Shown here: piece after piece, positions 34,794 to 42,892 of the stretch
How positions within the stretch are numbered: the first letter of the stretch is position 1
Layout of the letters: each line of letters opens with the position of its first letter
NCBI RefSeq assembly: GCF_900128475.1
Contig: NZ_LT635833.1
Coordinates: 1 to 51,434 of the forward strand
Reading direction: 5' to 3'
Length of the DNA stretch: 51,434 nucleotides
From: Mediterranea massiliensis
Lineage (GTDB): Bacteria > Bacteroidota > Bacteroidia > Bacteroidales > Bacteroidaceae
Position numbers and translations under genes: made by a program
The notes under the pieces: generated by a model
What the model saw: the letters and a program-made list of their open reading frames with translations, nothing else
What the model was told of the DNA's origin: nothing
Database searches by the model: none

Positions 34794-36179
34794 ATGTTGA
34801 AACAAAGGACTCTGAAAGAAAGCTTTTCGCTCAGCGGCAAAGGTCTTCACACGGGCCTCAACCTGACCGTAACCTTCAACCCGGCTCTCGAGAACCACGG
34901 ATACAAAATCCAGCGGACCGACCTGGAAGGACAGCCCGTCATCGACGCCGTAGCCGAGAACGTGGTCGAGACGACACGCGGCACCGTGCTGGCCAAGAAC
35001 AACGTGAAGGTCAGCACCGTGGAACATGGCATGGCAGCCCTCTATGCCCTGGGCATAGACAACTGCCTGATACAGGTGGACGGCCCCGAATTCCCCATCC
35101 TGGACGGAAGCGCCCAATATTACGTCAACGAAATAGAACGCGTAGGCACGGAGGAGCAGAACGCGGTGAAAGACTTCTACATCATCAAGTCGAAGACGGA
35201 GTTCCGCGACGAGAAGACCGGTTCGTCCATCATCCTGCTGCCCGACGAGAGCTTCAGCCTGAACGTGCTCATCTCCTACGACTCGAGCATCCTTCCCAAC
35301 CAGTTTGCCACGCTGGAAGATATGGGCAAGTTCAAGGACGAAGTGGCCGCCAGCCGTACCTTCGTCTTTGTACGCGAAATAGAGCCGCTGCTCCAGGCGG
35401 GCCTCATCAAGGGAGGCGACCTGGACAACGCCATCGTCATCTACGAACGCGAGATGACGCAGGAGAACTTCGACAAGCTGGCCGACGTGATGGGCGTGCC
35501 CCACATGGACGCCAAGCACCTGGGCTACATCAACCACAAGCCGCTGGTATGGCCCAACGAATGTGCCCGCCACAAGCTGCTCGACGTCATCGGCGACATG
35601 GCCCTGATAGGCAAGCCCATCAAGGGACGCATCATCGCCACCCGTCCGGGCCACACCATCAACAACAAGTTCGCCCGCCAGATGCGCAAGGAAATTCGCC
35701 TGCACGAGATACAGGCCCCGACCTACGACTGCAACCGTCCACCCCTGATGGACGTGAACCGCATCCGCGAACTCCTGCCCCACCGCTACCCCATGCAACT
35801 GGTGGACAAGGTCATCGAAATGGGCGCCAACTACATCGTGGGCGTAAAGAACGTCACCTCCAACGAACCCTTCTTCCAGGGCCACTTCCCGCAGGAACCG
35901 GTCATGCCGGGCGTGCTGCAGATAGAGGCCATGGCACAGACGGGCGGCCTGCTGGTACTGAACTCCGTAGACGAACCCGAACGCTACTCCACCTACTTCC
36001 TGAAGATAGACGGCGTGAAGTTCCGCCAGAAGGTAGTGCCCGGCGACACGCTGATATTCCGCGTGGAACTGGAAGCCCCCATCCGCCGCGGCATCTCCAC
36101 CATGAAAGGCTACGTCTTTGTAGGCGAGAAGGTGGTGTGCGAAGCCGAGTTCATGGCACAGATAGTAAAGAACAAATAA
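34794..36179 (+). CDS. lpxC/fabZ: Bifunctional LpxC deacetylase / FabZ dehydratase
   Basis: A 461-residue natural fusion typical of Bacteroidetes. Residues 1-305 are LpxC, the zinc deacetylase committing to lipid A synthesis, with ligands H78, H260 and D264 and catalytic H287. Residues 315-461 are FabZ, the 3-hydroxyacyl-ACP dehydratase, with H364 in GHFPQ and E378 in IEAMAQ. Joining them may balance lipid A against fatty acid synthesis. It is the second gene of lpxD-lpxC/fabZ-lpxA and is followed by a word-repeat hairpin inside the operon. Confidence 0.97.
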   Translation: MLKQRTLKESFSLSGKGLHTGLNLTVTFNPALENHGYKIQRTDLEGQPVIDAVAENVVETTRGTVLAKNNVKVSTVEHGMAALYALGIDNCLIQVDGPEFPILDGSAQYYVNEIERVGTEEQNAVKDFYIIKSKTEFRDEKTGSSIILLPDESFSLNVLISYDSSILPNQFATLEDMGKFKDEVAASRTFVFVREIEPLLQAGLIKGGDLDNAIVIYEREMTQENFDKLADVMGVPHMDAKHLGYINHKPLVWPNECARHKLLDVIGDMALIGKPIKGRIIATRPGHTINNKFARQMRKEIRLHEIQAPTYDCNRPPLMDVNRIRELLPHRYPMQLVDKVIEMGANYIVGVKNVTSNEPFFQGHFPQEPVMPGVLQIEAMAQTGGLLVLNSVDEPERYSTYFLKIDGVKFRQKVVPGDTLIFRVELEAPIRRGISTMKGYVFVGEKVVCEAEFMAQIVKNK

Positions 36180-36279
36180 AATTAATAATGAAGAATGAAG
36201 AATGAAGAATTTCCTTGGAACACGCCTCATCGTGCAGCCTGAATTCTTCATTCTTCATTCTTAATTCTTCATTTAATTA
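36178..36279. repeat. Word-repeat hairpin, family B, copy 1 (lpxC/fabZ-lpxA)
   Basis: GAAGAAT repeated at 36189-36211 pairs with ATTCTTC repeated at 36243-36271; the loop of about 30 bases includes ACACGCCTCATCGTGC. It fills the gap between two genes of the same pathway and ends next to the lpxA ATG, whose start could be sequestered. A second copy lies at 37667-37762. Confidence 0.7.
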
Positions 36280-36280
36280 T

Positions 36281-37054
36281 ATGATCAGTCCCTTAGCATA
36301 CATCCATCCCGAAGCGAAGATAGGCGAAAACGTGGAAATCGCGCCTTTCGTCTTCATCGACAAGAATGTGGTCATCGGCGACAACAACAAGATTATGGCC
36401 CATGCCAGCATCCTGTACGGCAGCCGCATCGGCAACGGCAACACCATCTTTCCCGGTGCCGTCATCGGTGCCATCCCGCAGGACTTGAAGTTCAGGGGCG
36501 AGGATACGACCGCCGAGATTGGCGACAACAACCTCATCCGTGAGAACGTGACCGTGAACCGCGGCACAGCTGCCAAAGGACGCACCATCGTGGGCAACAA
36601 CAACCTGCTGATGGAAAGCGTACACGTGGCCCACGATGCCCTGATAGGCAACGGCTGCATCATCGGCAACTCCACCAAGATGGCCGGCGAGATTGTCATC
36701 GACGACAACTCCATCATCAGTGCCAACGTGCTGATGCACCAGTTCTGCCGCGTGGGCGGATATGGCATGATCCAGGGCGGATGCCGCTTCAGCAAGGACA
36801 TCCCGCCCTATATCATCGCCGGACGCGAGCCCATCTGCTACGCCGGACTGAACATCGTGGGCCTGCGCCGCCGCGGCTTCTCCAACGAGACCATTGAGGC
36901 CATCCACAATGCCTACCGCCTCATCTACCAGAGCGGCCTGAACACAACCGATGCCCTCAACAAGATTGAGGCCGAAATGGAAATGACTCCCGAGATACGC
37001 TACATCGTCGACTTCATCCGAAGCTCGAGCCGCGGCATCATCCCGGGAAAATGA
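36281..37054 (+). CDS. lpxA: UDP-N-acetylglucosamine acyltransferase LpxA
   Basis: A 257-residue first enzyme of lipid A synthesis, transferring a 3-hydroxyacyl chain to UDP-GlcNAc. Hexapeptide repeats run from residue 5 to about 185. The catalytic histidine is H118 in HVAHDAL. A helical C-terminus (190-257) completes the fold. The ATG at 36281 gives MISPLAYIHP, the normal N-terminus; reading from 36215 would translate the hairpin repeat. Confidence 0.95.
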   Translation: MISPLAYIHPEAKIGENVEIAPFVFIDKNVVIGDNNKIMAHASILYGSRIGNGNTIFPGAVIGAIPQDLKFRGEDTTAEIGDNNLIRENVTVNRGTAAKGRTIVGNNNLLMESVHVAHDALIGNGCIIGNSTKMAGEIVIDDNSIISANVLMHQFCRVGGYGMIQGGCRFSKDIPPYIIAGREPICYAGLNIVGLRRRGFSNETIEAIHNAYRLIYQSGLNTTDALNKIEAEMEMTPEIRYIVDFIRSSSRGIIPGK

Positions 37055-37098
37055 TACAGACAACCCGATTAGCAACCAAGAACCAACAAACTGAAACG

Positions 37099-37662
37099 AT
37101 GATTTATAGATTTACAATCATTTCTGACGAGGTGGACGACTTTGTCAGAGAAATACAGATTGACCCCGAAGCCACTTTCTATGACTTCCACGAGGCTATC
37201 CTCAAGTCGGTGGGCTACACCAACGACCAGATGACTTCCTTCTTCATCTGCGACGAAGACTGGGAAAAGGAGAAGGAAGTGACCCTGGAGGAAATGGACG
37301 ACAACTCTGAAATGGACAGCTGGGTGATGAAGGATACCCGCATCGACGAACTGGTGGAGGACGAAAAGCAGAAACTGCTCTACGTGTTCGACTACATGAC
37401 CGAACGTTGCTTCTTCATCGAACTGAGCGAAATCATCACCGGCAAGAACATGAAAGGTGCCAAGTGTACCAAGAAGCAGGGAGAAGCTCCCAAGCAGACG
37501 GTGGATTTCGAAGAATTTGAAGCCAAGAACAATGCAGCCCTCGACCTCGACGAGAACTTCTACGGCGACGAGGATTTCGACATGGACGACTTCGACAAAG
37601 ACGGCTTCGAAGGCTTCGACGAAGGCAGCGGCGGCAATCCTTACGACGAAGACAGATACTAA
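37099..37662 (+). CDS. pRiA4b ORF-3 / IS1096 passenger-like domain protein
   Basis: A 187-residue protein with the pRiA4b ORF-3 fold (about 1-120), recognised by MIYRFTIISDEVDDFVREI and YDFHEAILKSVGY (about 30-42). The last 60 residues are highly acidic (EDFDMDDFDKDGFEGFDEG). The family's function is unknown despite its name, and I see no transposase nearby. It follows lpxA by 44 bases and precedes miaA, in the same orientation. The start at 37099 begins the domain. Confidence 0.8.
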   Translation: MIYRFTIISDEVDDFVREIQIDPEATFYDFHEAILKSVGYTNDQMTSFFICDEDWEKEKEVTLEEMDDNSEMDSWVMKDTRIDELVEDEKQKLLYVFDYMTERCFFIELSEIITGKNMKGAKCTKKQGEAPKQTVDFEEFEAKNNAALDLDENFYGDEDFDMDDFDKDGFEGFDEGSGGNPYDEDRY

Positions 37663-37666
37663 ATGC

Positions 37667-37762
37667 AATGAAGAATGAAGAATTTCCGCTTTGCGGATGA
37701 ATGAAGAATTCATCCCATTGCCCCTAATTCTTCATTCTTCATTTTTCATTCTTCATTTTCCC
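37667..37762. repeat. Word-repeat hairpin, family B, copy 2 (upstream of miaA)
   Basis: GAAGAAT words at 37670-37683 and 37701-37708 face iterated ATTCTTC words at 37726-37757. The repeat ends immediately before the preferred miaA start at 37763. It matches the copy between lpxC/fabZ and lpxA. Confidence 0.7.
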
Positions 37763-38656
37763 TTGACTCTCCTCGTACTCATAGGCCCCACCGGCGTAGG
37801 CAAGACGGAACTGAGCTTGCGGCTGGCAGAAGCGTTCGACACGTGCATCGTGTCGGCCGACTCGCGCCAACTATATGCCGACCTGAAGATAGGTACCGCC
37901 GCTCCGACCGAAGAACAGCTCCGGCGGGTGAAGCACTACATGGTAGGCACGCTGGGCCTTACCGACTACTACAGCGCCGCCCAATACGAGGCTGAAGTGC
38001 TGAAACTCCTGGAACAGCTCTTTCAGGAAAAAGAGATTGTCGTACTGACCGGCGGCTCCATGATGTACGTGGACGCTGTGTGCAAGGGCATCGACGACAT
38101 CCCCACCGTAGACAACGAGACGCGCTCGCTGATGCTCCGCCGCTATGAGGAGGAAGGGCTCGAACGCCTCTGCGCCGAACTCCGCCTGCTCGACCCCGAA
38201 TACTACCAGATTGTCGACCTGAAGAATCCCAAGCGCGTCATCCACGCCCTCGAAATTTGCTACATGACGGGCAAGACCTATACTTCCTTCCGTACCCGAC
38301 AAACCAAACCGCGCCCCTTCCGCATCGTCAAGGTGGGACTGACCCGCGACCGCGAAGAACTCTACGACCGCATCAACCGCCGCGTGGACCAGATGATGGC
38401 CGACGGACTGCTGGACGAAGCCCGCCGCGTCTATCCGCACAAGGACTACAACTCACTGAACACCGTGGGCTACAAGGAACTCTTCAAATACCTGGACGGT
38501 GAATGGACGCTGGACTTCGCCGTAGAGAAAATCAAGCAGAACTCCCGCATCTACTCCCGCAAGCAGATGACCTGGTTCAAGCGCGACACCGACATCCGCT
38601 GGTTCCACCCCGAACAAGAAACGGAGATACTGGCGTACCTCCGTTCACAAATCTGA
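37763..38656 (+). CDS. miaA: tRNA dimethylallyltransferase MiaA
   Basis: A 297-residue enzyme that adds the dimethylallyl group to A37 of tRNAs reading UNN codons. The P-loop is GPTGVGKTE (about 8-16), followed by DSRQLY (about 34-39) and the GGSMMYVDA motif near 95. I prefer the TTG at 37763, which puts the P-loop near the N-terminus as in relatives. In-frame starts at 37691 (TTG) or 37697 (ATG) would translate the hairpin repeat into 22-24 extra residues. Confidence 0.9.
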   Translation: MTLLVLIGPTGVGKTELSLRLAEAFDTCIVSADSRQLYADLKIGTAAPTEEQLRRVKHYMVGTLGLTDYYSAAQYEAEVLKLLEQLFQEKEIVVLTGGSMMYVDAVCKGIDDIPTVDNETRSLMLRRYEEEGLERLCAELRLLDPEYYQIVDLKNPKRVIHALEICYMTGKTYTSFRTRQTKPRPFRIVKVGLTRDREELYDRINRRVDQMMADGLLDEARRVYPHKDYNSLNTVGYKELFKYLDGEWTLDFAVEKIKQNSRIYSRKQMTWFKRDTDIRWFHPEQETEILAYLRSQI

Positions 38657-38676
38657 TTTTACCTGTTCAATTCTTT

Positions 38677-41088
38677 TCAAGGCAACGCCCGCACCGTCTG
38701 CTTCAGACGGATGTCCTGGCTCGATGCACCGACCATGAACTCAAACTCGCCCGGCTCCACCGTCCACCGCATGTTGCGGTCCAGCAGTTGCAGGTCTTCG
38801 GGTGTGAGGCGGAAGGTGACTTCCTTCGTTTCACCCGGTTGCAGGGAGACGCGTTCGAAACCACGGAGCTGCGAATCGTAGGTGATGACGCTGCTCACCT
38901 TGTCGCGCACGTAGAGCTGCACCACTTCGTCGCCTGCCCGCTTGCCAGTGTTGGTCACCTTCAGACGAACGGTATAGTCGCCCTGGGTAGACTGCTCGAG
39001 CGGCGTCACTTCGAGGTCGGAATAGGCAAAGGTAGTATAGCTCAAGCCATAGCCGAAGGGATAAAGCTCACCCAACACACGGGTAGAGCCCGAACCGTTG
39101 GGACCAGACTGGGGCTGACTGCCATGAGAGCCCGGCTTGAAGGGGAAGTTCAGTTCAATCTGTCCCACACTCTTGGGGAAGGTCACCGTGAGCTTGCCGC
39201 CCGGATTGTGTTCGCCGAAAAGGGTCTCGGCAATCACCGTTCCGCCCTGACAGCTGGGGAACCAAGTCTCCAGAATGGCAGGGATGCGCTTGTCCGCCCA
39301 GTTGATGGTGAGCGGCTGGCCGTTGATGAGCACCAGCACGACGGGCTTGCCTGTAGCATAGAGGGCTTCGAGCAATTGCTGCTGGCGACCCGGCAAGTCG
39401 AGCGAGGTGCGCGAACGGCTTTCGCCCGTGCGGTATTCGTCCTCGCCCAGCACGGCGACGATGACATCACAATCGGCAGCCTTCTGAACAGCCTCGGCCA
39501 TGCAGGACTTCTCTTCATCGGTCAACGGAGTGGGAAGAATCTCAGTGGCAGGCCAGCCCTTGTCCACGATGTCGCATCCCTTGGCATAGACCACTTCGGC
39601 ACTGCCTCTCAGATAGGTGCGGAGGCCGTCGAGCACGGTCACCTTCTCCAGGCGGTTGGGGCCGTAGCGGCTCTCCATAAAGTTGCTCTCGTCGGCCAGC
39701 GGACCGGTGACAAGCACTTTGCGCACCTGCTGACGGTCCAGCGGAAGCAGACCACCGTCGTTCTTCAGCAGGACAAGCGACTGTTGCTGTATCTGCTTGA
39801 CGAAGTCCATGTTGCGGTCCACGCCGCCCACCCGGTCCGAAGCCTTTGTGTCTTCCACGTACGGATGGTCGAACAGGCCCAGGCGGAACTTGACACGCAG
39901 CACTTCGGCCACACGCTTGTCGATGGTGGCCATCGAAATCTTCTTCTGCTCCAGCAGACAACGGATGGGCAGGATGAAGTCGGCCGGCGGTGTGAAGTGG
40001 GTACGCACGTTCAGACCCGCTTCGAGCACCTGTCGCACGGCCTCGTCGTAGGTATCGGCCACGCGATGCTTGGTCTGGACATACTCCACAGCCTCGCTGT
40101 CGCTCACCACATAGCCGTCGAAGCCATACTCCTCGCGCAGCAGTTCGGTGAGGAAATAGTAGCTGGCCGTCACGGGCACGCCGTCCCAGTCGTTATAACT
40201 GCTCATGACGCCCATCGGATGGGCCTCCTGAATGACTTTCTTGAAAGGATAGAGATAGAGCTGGTGCAGTTCGCGCGGCGCCACATGCGGATCGGTACGG
40301 CAATTACCGTCACGTCCGCCTTTGGGCACGCTGTAGACAGCATAATGCTTCAGCGTCGAGGCCACGCCCTGCGACTGGATGCCCTTCACCATCTCCGAGC
40401 CCAGCGAAGCAATCAGATAGGGGTCTTCGCCGTAGCACTCCAGCGTGCGTCCCCAGCGGGGGTCGCGCACTACGTCGAGGATAGGGGCATAGACATTGGT
40501 ATAGCCCAAGGCCCGCGCTTCCTGCCCGGCGATGTTACCTGCCTGGTGTACCAGCTCGCGGTTCCACGTGCTGCCGATGGCTATCGGCGCCGGCAGAGGC
40601 GTTGCCTTGGTGTGGTTCAGGCCGTGGATGCCTTCGTTGCTGAAGTCCACAGGGATGCCCAGCCTCGTCTCCTCCACGAACCATCGCTGCACACGGTTGA
40701 TAGCTTCGGCATGGTTGCTGAAGGGATAGAGCATCTGCTCCACGCGGCCCGATTTGCCGCCCACGCCGTTGAGCATCTCGTCGATGTTGGCGATGCCGTC
40801 TTTCCACACCTCCGTCTTCCACCGCTCTGTGGGGAGGGAGTCCTGCAATACACGGCCGTAGCCGTAGAGGGTGGCCAGCTGGCAGGTTTTCTCGTTGATG
40901 TTCATCTGGCGGAGCAGGTCGTCCACCCGCTTGTCCACCGGCTGCGTGGGGTCTTCGTAGACGTCCTTCACGCCGTTCTTGTTGAAATCGATCCATCCCT
41001 TGTGGTAGATGGACTTGTTCTGTGCCTGCTGGGGCAGGGCCACACAAAGGCCCAGCAATGCCACCAGCATTGTCCGTTTGTTCTTCAT
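38677..41088 (-). CDS. Secreted GH3 family beta-glycosidase
   Basis: An 803-residue glycoside hydrolase family 3 enzyme with a signal peptide (1-22). The N-terminal TIM-barrel has the KHYA substrate motif (257-260) and nucleophile D330 in GYVVSDSEAVEY; the GH3 C-terminal domain follows (about 410-640), then a fibronectin-III-like domain (about 700-790). Near the N-terminus DFNKNGVKDVYED is an EF-hand/dockerin-like calcium loop. Likely periplasmic beta-glucosidase or xylosidase; exact specificity is not readable. The C45 hydrolase gene is 16 bases upstream, probably one operon. Confidence 0.9.
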   Translation of the reverse strand: MKNKRTMLVALLGLCVALPQQAQNKSIYHKGWIDFNKNGVKDVYEDPTQPVDKRVDDLLRQMNINEKTCQLATLYGYGRVLQDSLPTERWKTEVWKDGIANIDEMLNGVGGKSGRVEQMLYPFSNHAEAINRVQRWFVEETRLGIPVDFSNEGIHGLNHTKATPLPAPIAIGSTWNRELVHQAGNIAGQEARALGYTNVYAPILDVVRDPRWGRTLECYGEDPYLIASLGSEMVKGIQSQGVASTLKHYAVYSVPKGGRDGNCRTDPHVAPRELHQLYLYPFKKVIQEAHPMGVMSSYNDWDGVPVTASYYFLTELLREEYGFDGYVVSDSEAVEYVQTKHRVADTYDEAVRQVLEAGLNVRTHFTPPADFILPIRCLLEQKKISMATIDKRVAEVLRVKFRLGLFDHPYVEDTKASDRVGGVDRNMDFVKQIQQQSLVLLKNDGGLLPLDRQQVRKVLVTGPLADESNFMESRYGPNRLEKVTVLDGLRTYLRGSAEVVYAKGCDIVDKGWPATEILPTPLTDEEKSCMAEAVQKAADCDVIVAVLGEDEYRTGESRSRTSLDLPGRQQQLLEALYATGKPVVLVLINGQPLTINWADKRIPAILETWFPSCQGGTVIAETLFGEHNPGGKLTVTFPKSVGQIELNFPFKPGSHGSQPQSGPNGSGSTRVLGELYPFGYGLSYTTFAYSDLEVTPLEQSTQGDYTVRLKVTNTGKRAGDEVVQLYVRDKVSSVITYDSQLRGFERVSLQPGETKEVTFRLTPEDLQLLDRNMRWTVEPGEFEFMVGASSQDIRLKQTVRALP

Positions 41089-41104
41089 GCTATTTTCTCC
41101 TGAT

Positions 41105-42331
41105 TTATTCTTCTAACCATTCCTTGTATTGCTTCCACAGACTGGAATTGTCCAGCCGCCGGTAGAGGGCCTTCATCTCTTGCCTGTCTACCCTGTTCTG
41201 CCGCCGCCAGCTTTCCAAGGCGCGTTCTGCCTGCTCAAAGTTTTCCGCTTCGTAGGGGGCCAGCTGCTGCATGTAGCCGCTGCCCTGTGCATTGTAAAGC
41301 AAGGACCAGTGCAGGTAGCGGTCGCTACCCATGCCCCACTTCAGGGAGAACACCCGATCCTTCAGGGACAACGAGCCGTAGGACAACGGAGAAGTTCCCA
41401 GCCCATCGTCCATGCAGACCATGCGAGGCAATTCCGAATCGACCCAAAGCGGAACGGCCACTCCCGTAGGCGCATAGCCCAACACCGTCCACATGGTGGT
41501 CAGTGTGGCCGACTCGCCCTTCTTCACCCCCTGCACCACAACCGAACACGAGCTACTGCTGCGGGGAATGAAGTCCTGGTCGACAAACCAGCCCGACGCA
41601 TCGGCGTCCGTAAAGGGGGCTTCCTTCAGGTCAATGCCCAGCACACAGTTGTGGAAGGAGCGCGACAGGTCATCGAAAATGTGTCGGGGTGTAACGGCCT
41701 GCGCATGTGCCAAGGGGTCGAGCACCCGCACAGCCTCCTGGTAGCGCACCACACCCGCCCCCGGTCCATACTGTCCCGACTGGGAAAAGTTGGTGCGGGC
41801 CACGTAGCCGTCGGGCGCCGTTGCAGGGTCGTTGGCATCGTATATCTTATAAGTATAGTAATCCACCTCGAACATCATGGCTCCGCCCTGCGCGTCTATC
41901 GCGCCAAAGTTGGCTTCTATCAGGCTGGGCTTGGCGATGGTGTCGAGGAAGTGGCGGAAGTCGTCGACCGTGGCACAGACTTCGAGCGCCCGATAGATGA
42001 CGCGTCCATTGGCAGCGCCGCGCTCCTCGTCGTCCTTCACGTCCACGAGGTTGTAGCTCTGCGTGTTCATCAGCGCGAAGCCCGCCGAGTTGGTGCCTAT
42101 CCATGCCTCGCGCTTCTGGCGGAAGTCGGCACTGTTGACCACGGCGATGAAGTCGTACTTCTCGCCGCGGACGTACTCCACATGGTTTTGGAGAAAGTCC
42201 GTATCACGATGTTTCCACAATAGGGGACGGCCGTCGGGTGTCGCCCGTCCGGACACTACGGCCGAAGTACAAGCCAGCGCGGGCGTCAGCCAGGCGGCCA
42301 GCAGAGCAGTCAAAAGCAGGATATTTTTCAT
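41105..42331 (-). CDS. Secreted C45-type Ntn hydrolase
   Basis: A 408-residue protein related to acyl-CoA:6-APA acyltransferase and choloylglycine-type Ntn hydrolases. The predicted signal peptide ends at residue 20 (TPALA), directly before C21 in CTSAVVSGRATPDG, which matches the family's nucleophilic N-terminal cysteine. WKHRDTD (39-45) carries the conserved arginine and aspartate. Signal peptidase cleavage alone would therefore create the active N-terminus. Substrate (amide, bile-acid or acyl-peptide) is unknown. A minus-strand -7 element lies at 42368-42361. It leads the GH3 gene. Confidence 0.78.
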   Translation of the reverse strand: MKNILLLTALLAAWLTPALACTSAVVSGRATPDGRPLLWKHRDTDFLQNHVEYVRGEKYDFIAVVNSADFRQKREAWIGTNSAGFALMNTQSYNLVDVKDDEERGAANGRVIYRALEVCATVDDFRHFLDTIAKPSLIEANFGAIDAQGGAMMFEVDYYTYKIYDANDPATAPDGYVARTNFSQSGQYGPGAGVVRYQEAVRVLDPLAHAQAVTPRHIFDDLSRSFHNCVLGIDLKEAPFTDADASGWFVDQDFIPRSSSSCSVVVQGVKKGESATLTTMWTVLGYAPTGVAVPLWVDSELPRMVCMDDGLGTSPLSYGSLSLKDRVFSLKWGMGSDRYLHWSLLYNAQGSGYMQQLAPYEAENFEQAERALESWRRQNRVDRQEMKALYRRLDNSSLWKQYKEWLEE

Positions 42332-42360
42332 TTCAAAGCCTCGTTTACGTTCACGGAGGG

Positions 42361-42368
42361 CAAAGATA
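42361..42368 (-). promoter_or_regulatory. -7 element for the C45 hydrolase-GH3 pair
   Basis: TATCTTTG on the minus strand, 30 bp upstream of the start at 42331. The 22-bp array begins about 140 bp further upstream. Confidence 0.5.
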
Positions 42369-42508
42369 CTATTTTAAACGGAAAAACCATATCTTTACGG
42401 ACAAGGATAACAAAAAGAAAGCAAATTCGCCATTTTGCTGACACAGCCATTCTCCCGACAAGTGCCAACGGGAAGGGGAAAAAAGAGAAACGGGCAATGA
42501 ATATGGGA

Positions 42509-42684
42509 AAAGGCAGGCTTTCCGACAACAAAACGTCTACTTCCTGTCGATAAAATATCGGTTTTCTGCCGACAGAAAGCAGCTTTCACGACAAAAGAAA
42601 GCAGCTTTCACGACAAAAGAAAGCCGCTTTTCAGGCAAAAGCGGGCATGTTTGGAGGCCGAACAACGCCTGTTTTCCATGAAAA
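42509..42684. repeat. 22-bp tandem dyad array 3 (eight registers)
   Basis: Two identical 22-base units at 42575 and 42597 consist of the 13-bp odd-centred dyad GAAAGCAGCTTTC plus the nine-base linker ACGACAAAA. A third unit at 42619 differs at a few bases (GAAAGCCGCTTTT). The register continues leftward, decaying at 42553 and 42531 but with a good dyad again at 42509 (AAAGGCAGGCTTT), and rightward at 42641 and 42663 in decayed form. The period is exactly 22 across the array. Confidence 0.8.
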
Positions 42685-42866
42685 AGCCGCCGAAAGAGGA
42701 GAAAGACCTCGTTTCGGCAGCTTCAAAGGGCGGCTTTTTCCGCTATTTCAAATGTAAAGTTTTCGCTATCTCCCTGGCAATAAGAGAGAAAAGAGGTTGC
42801 CGCTCCGTTCTTTTCCACGACACCTGCCTTGCGTCCGAAATACGCGATTCTCACGGGCTTGGGAAA

Positions 42867-42883
42867 TCAAAGTGTCACTTTGA
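42867..42883. repeat. Perfect 17-bp palindrome
   Basis: TCAAAGTG-T-CACTTTGA, eight perfect pairs around one central base, ten bases beyond the stop of the M56-TonB gene. It is odd-centred like the array units but is not in register with array 3. It may be part of the operon's terminator or a protein site. Confidence 0.6.
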
Positions 42884-42892
42884 CAAGTATTA

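Larger units (their letters stand above)
42332..42892. other. 561-bp intergenic region with dyad repeats
   Basis: No gene is supported. It contains the C45 promoter (42361-42368), a 22-bp array (42509-42684), a hairpin around 42690-42716 (CGAAA...TTTCG) and a perfect 17-bp palindrome at 42867-42883, close to the end of the M56-TonB gene. Confidence 0.6.

Noticed and set aside
34779..36251. Minus-strand open frame of 490 codons across lpxC/fabZ
   Set aside because: Shadow of a conserved fusion gene on the other strand; the same holds for similar antisense frames over lpxD, lpxA, purM, purC and prfA.
37099..37662. Insertion sequence remnant (IS1096 passenger-like name)
   Set aside because: Despite the family name there is no transposase, terminal repeat or target duplication nearby; the gene sits neatly between lpxA and miaA.
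38503..41103. Very long plus-strand open frame (866 codons)
   Set aside because: It is antisense to the well-supported GH3 gene and arises from GC-rich codon structure. Its translation has no family features.
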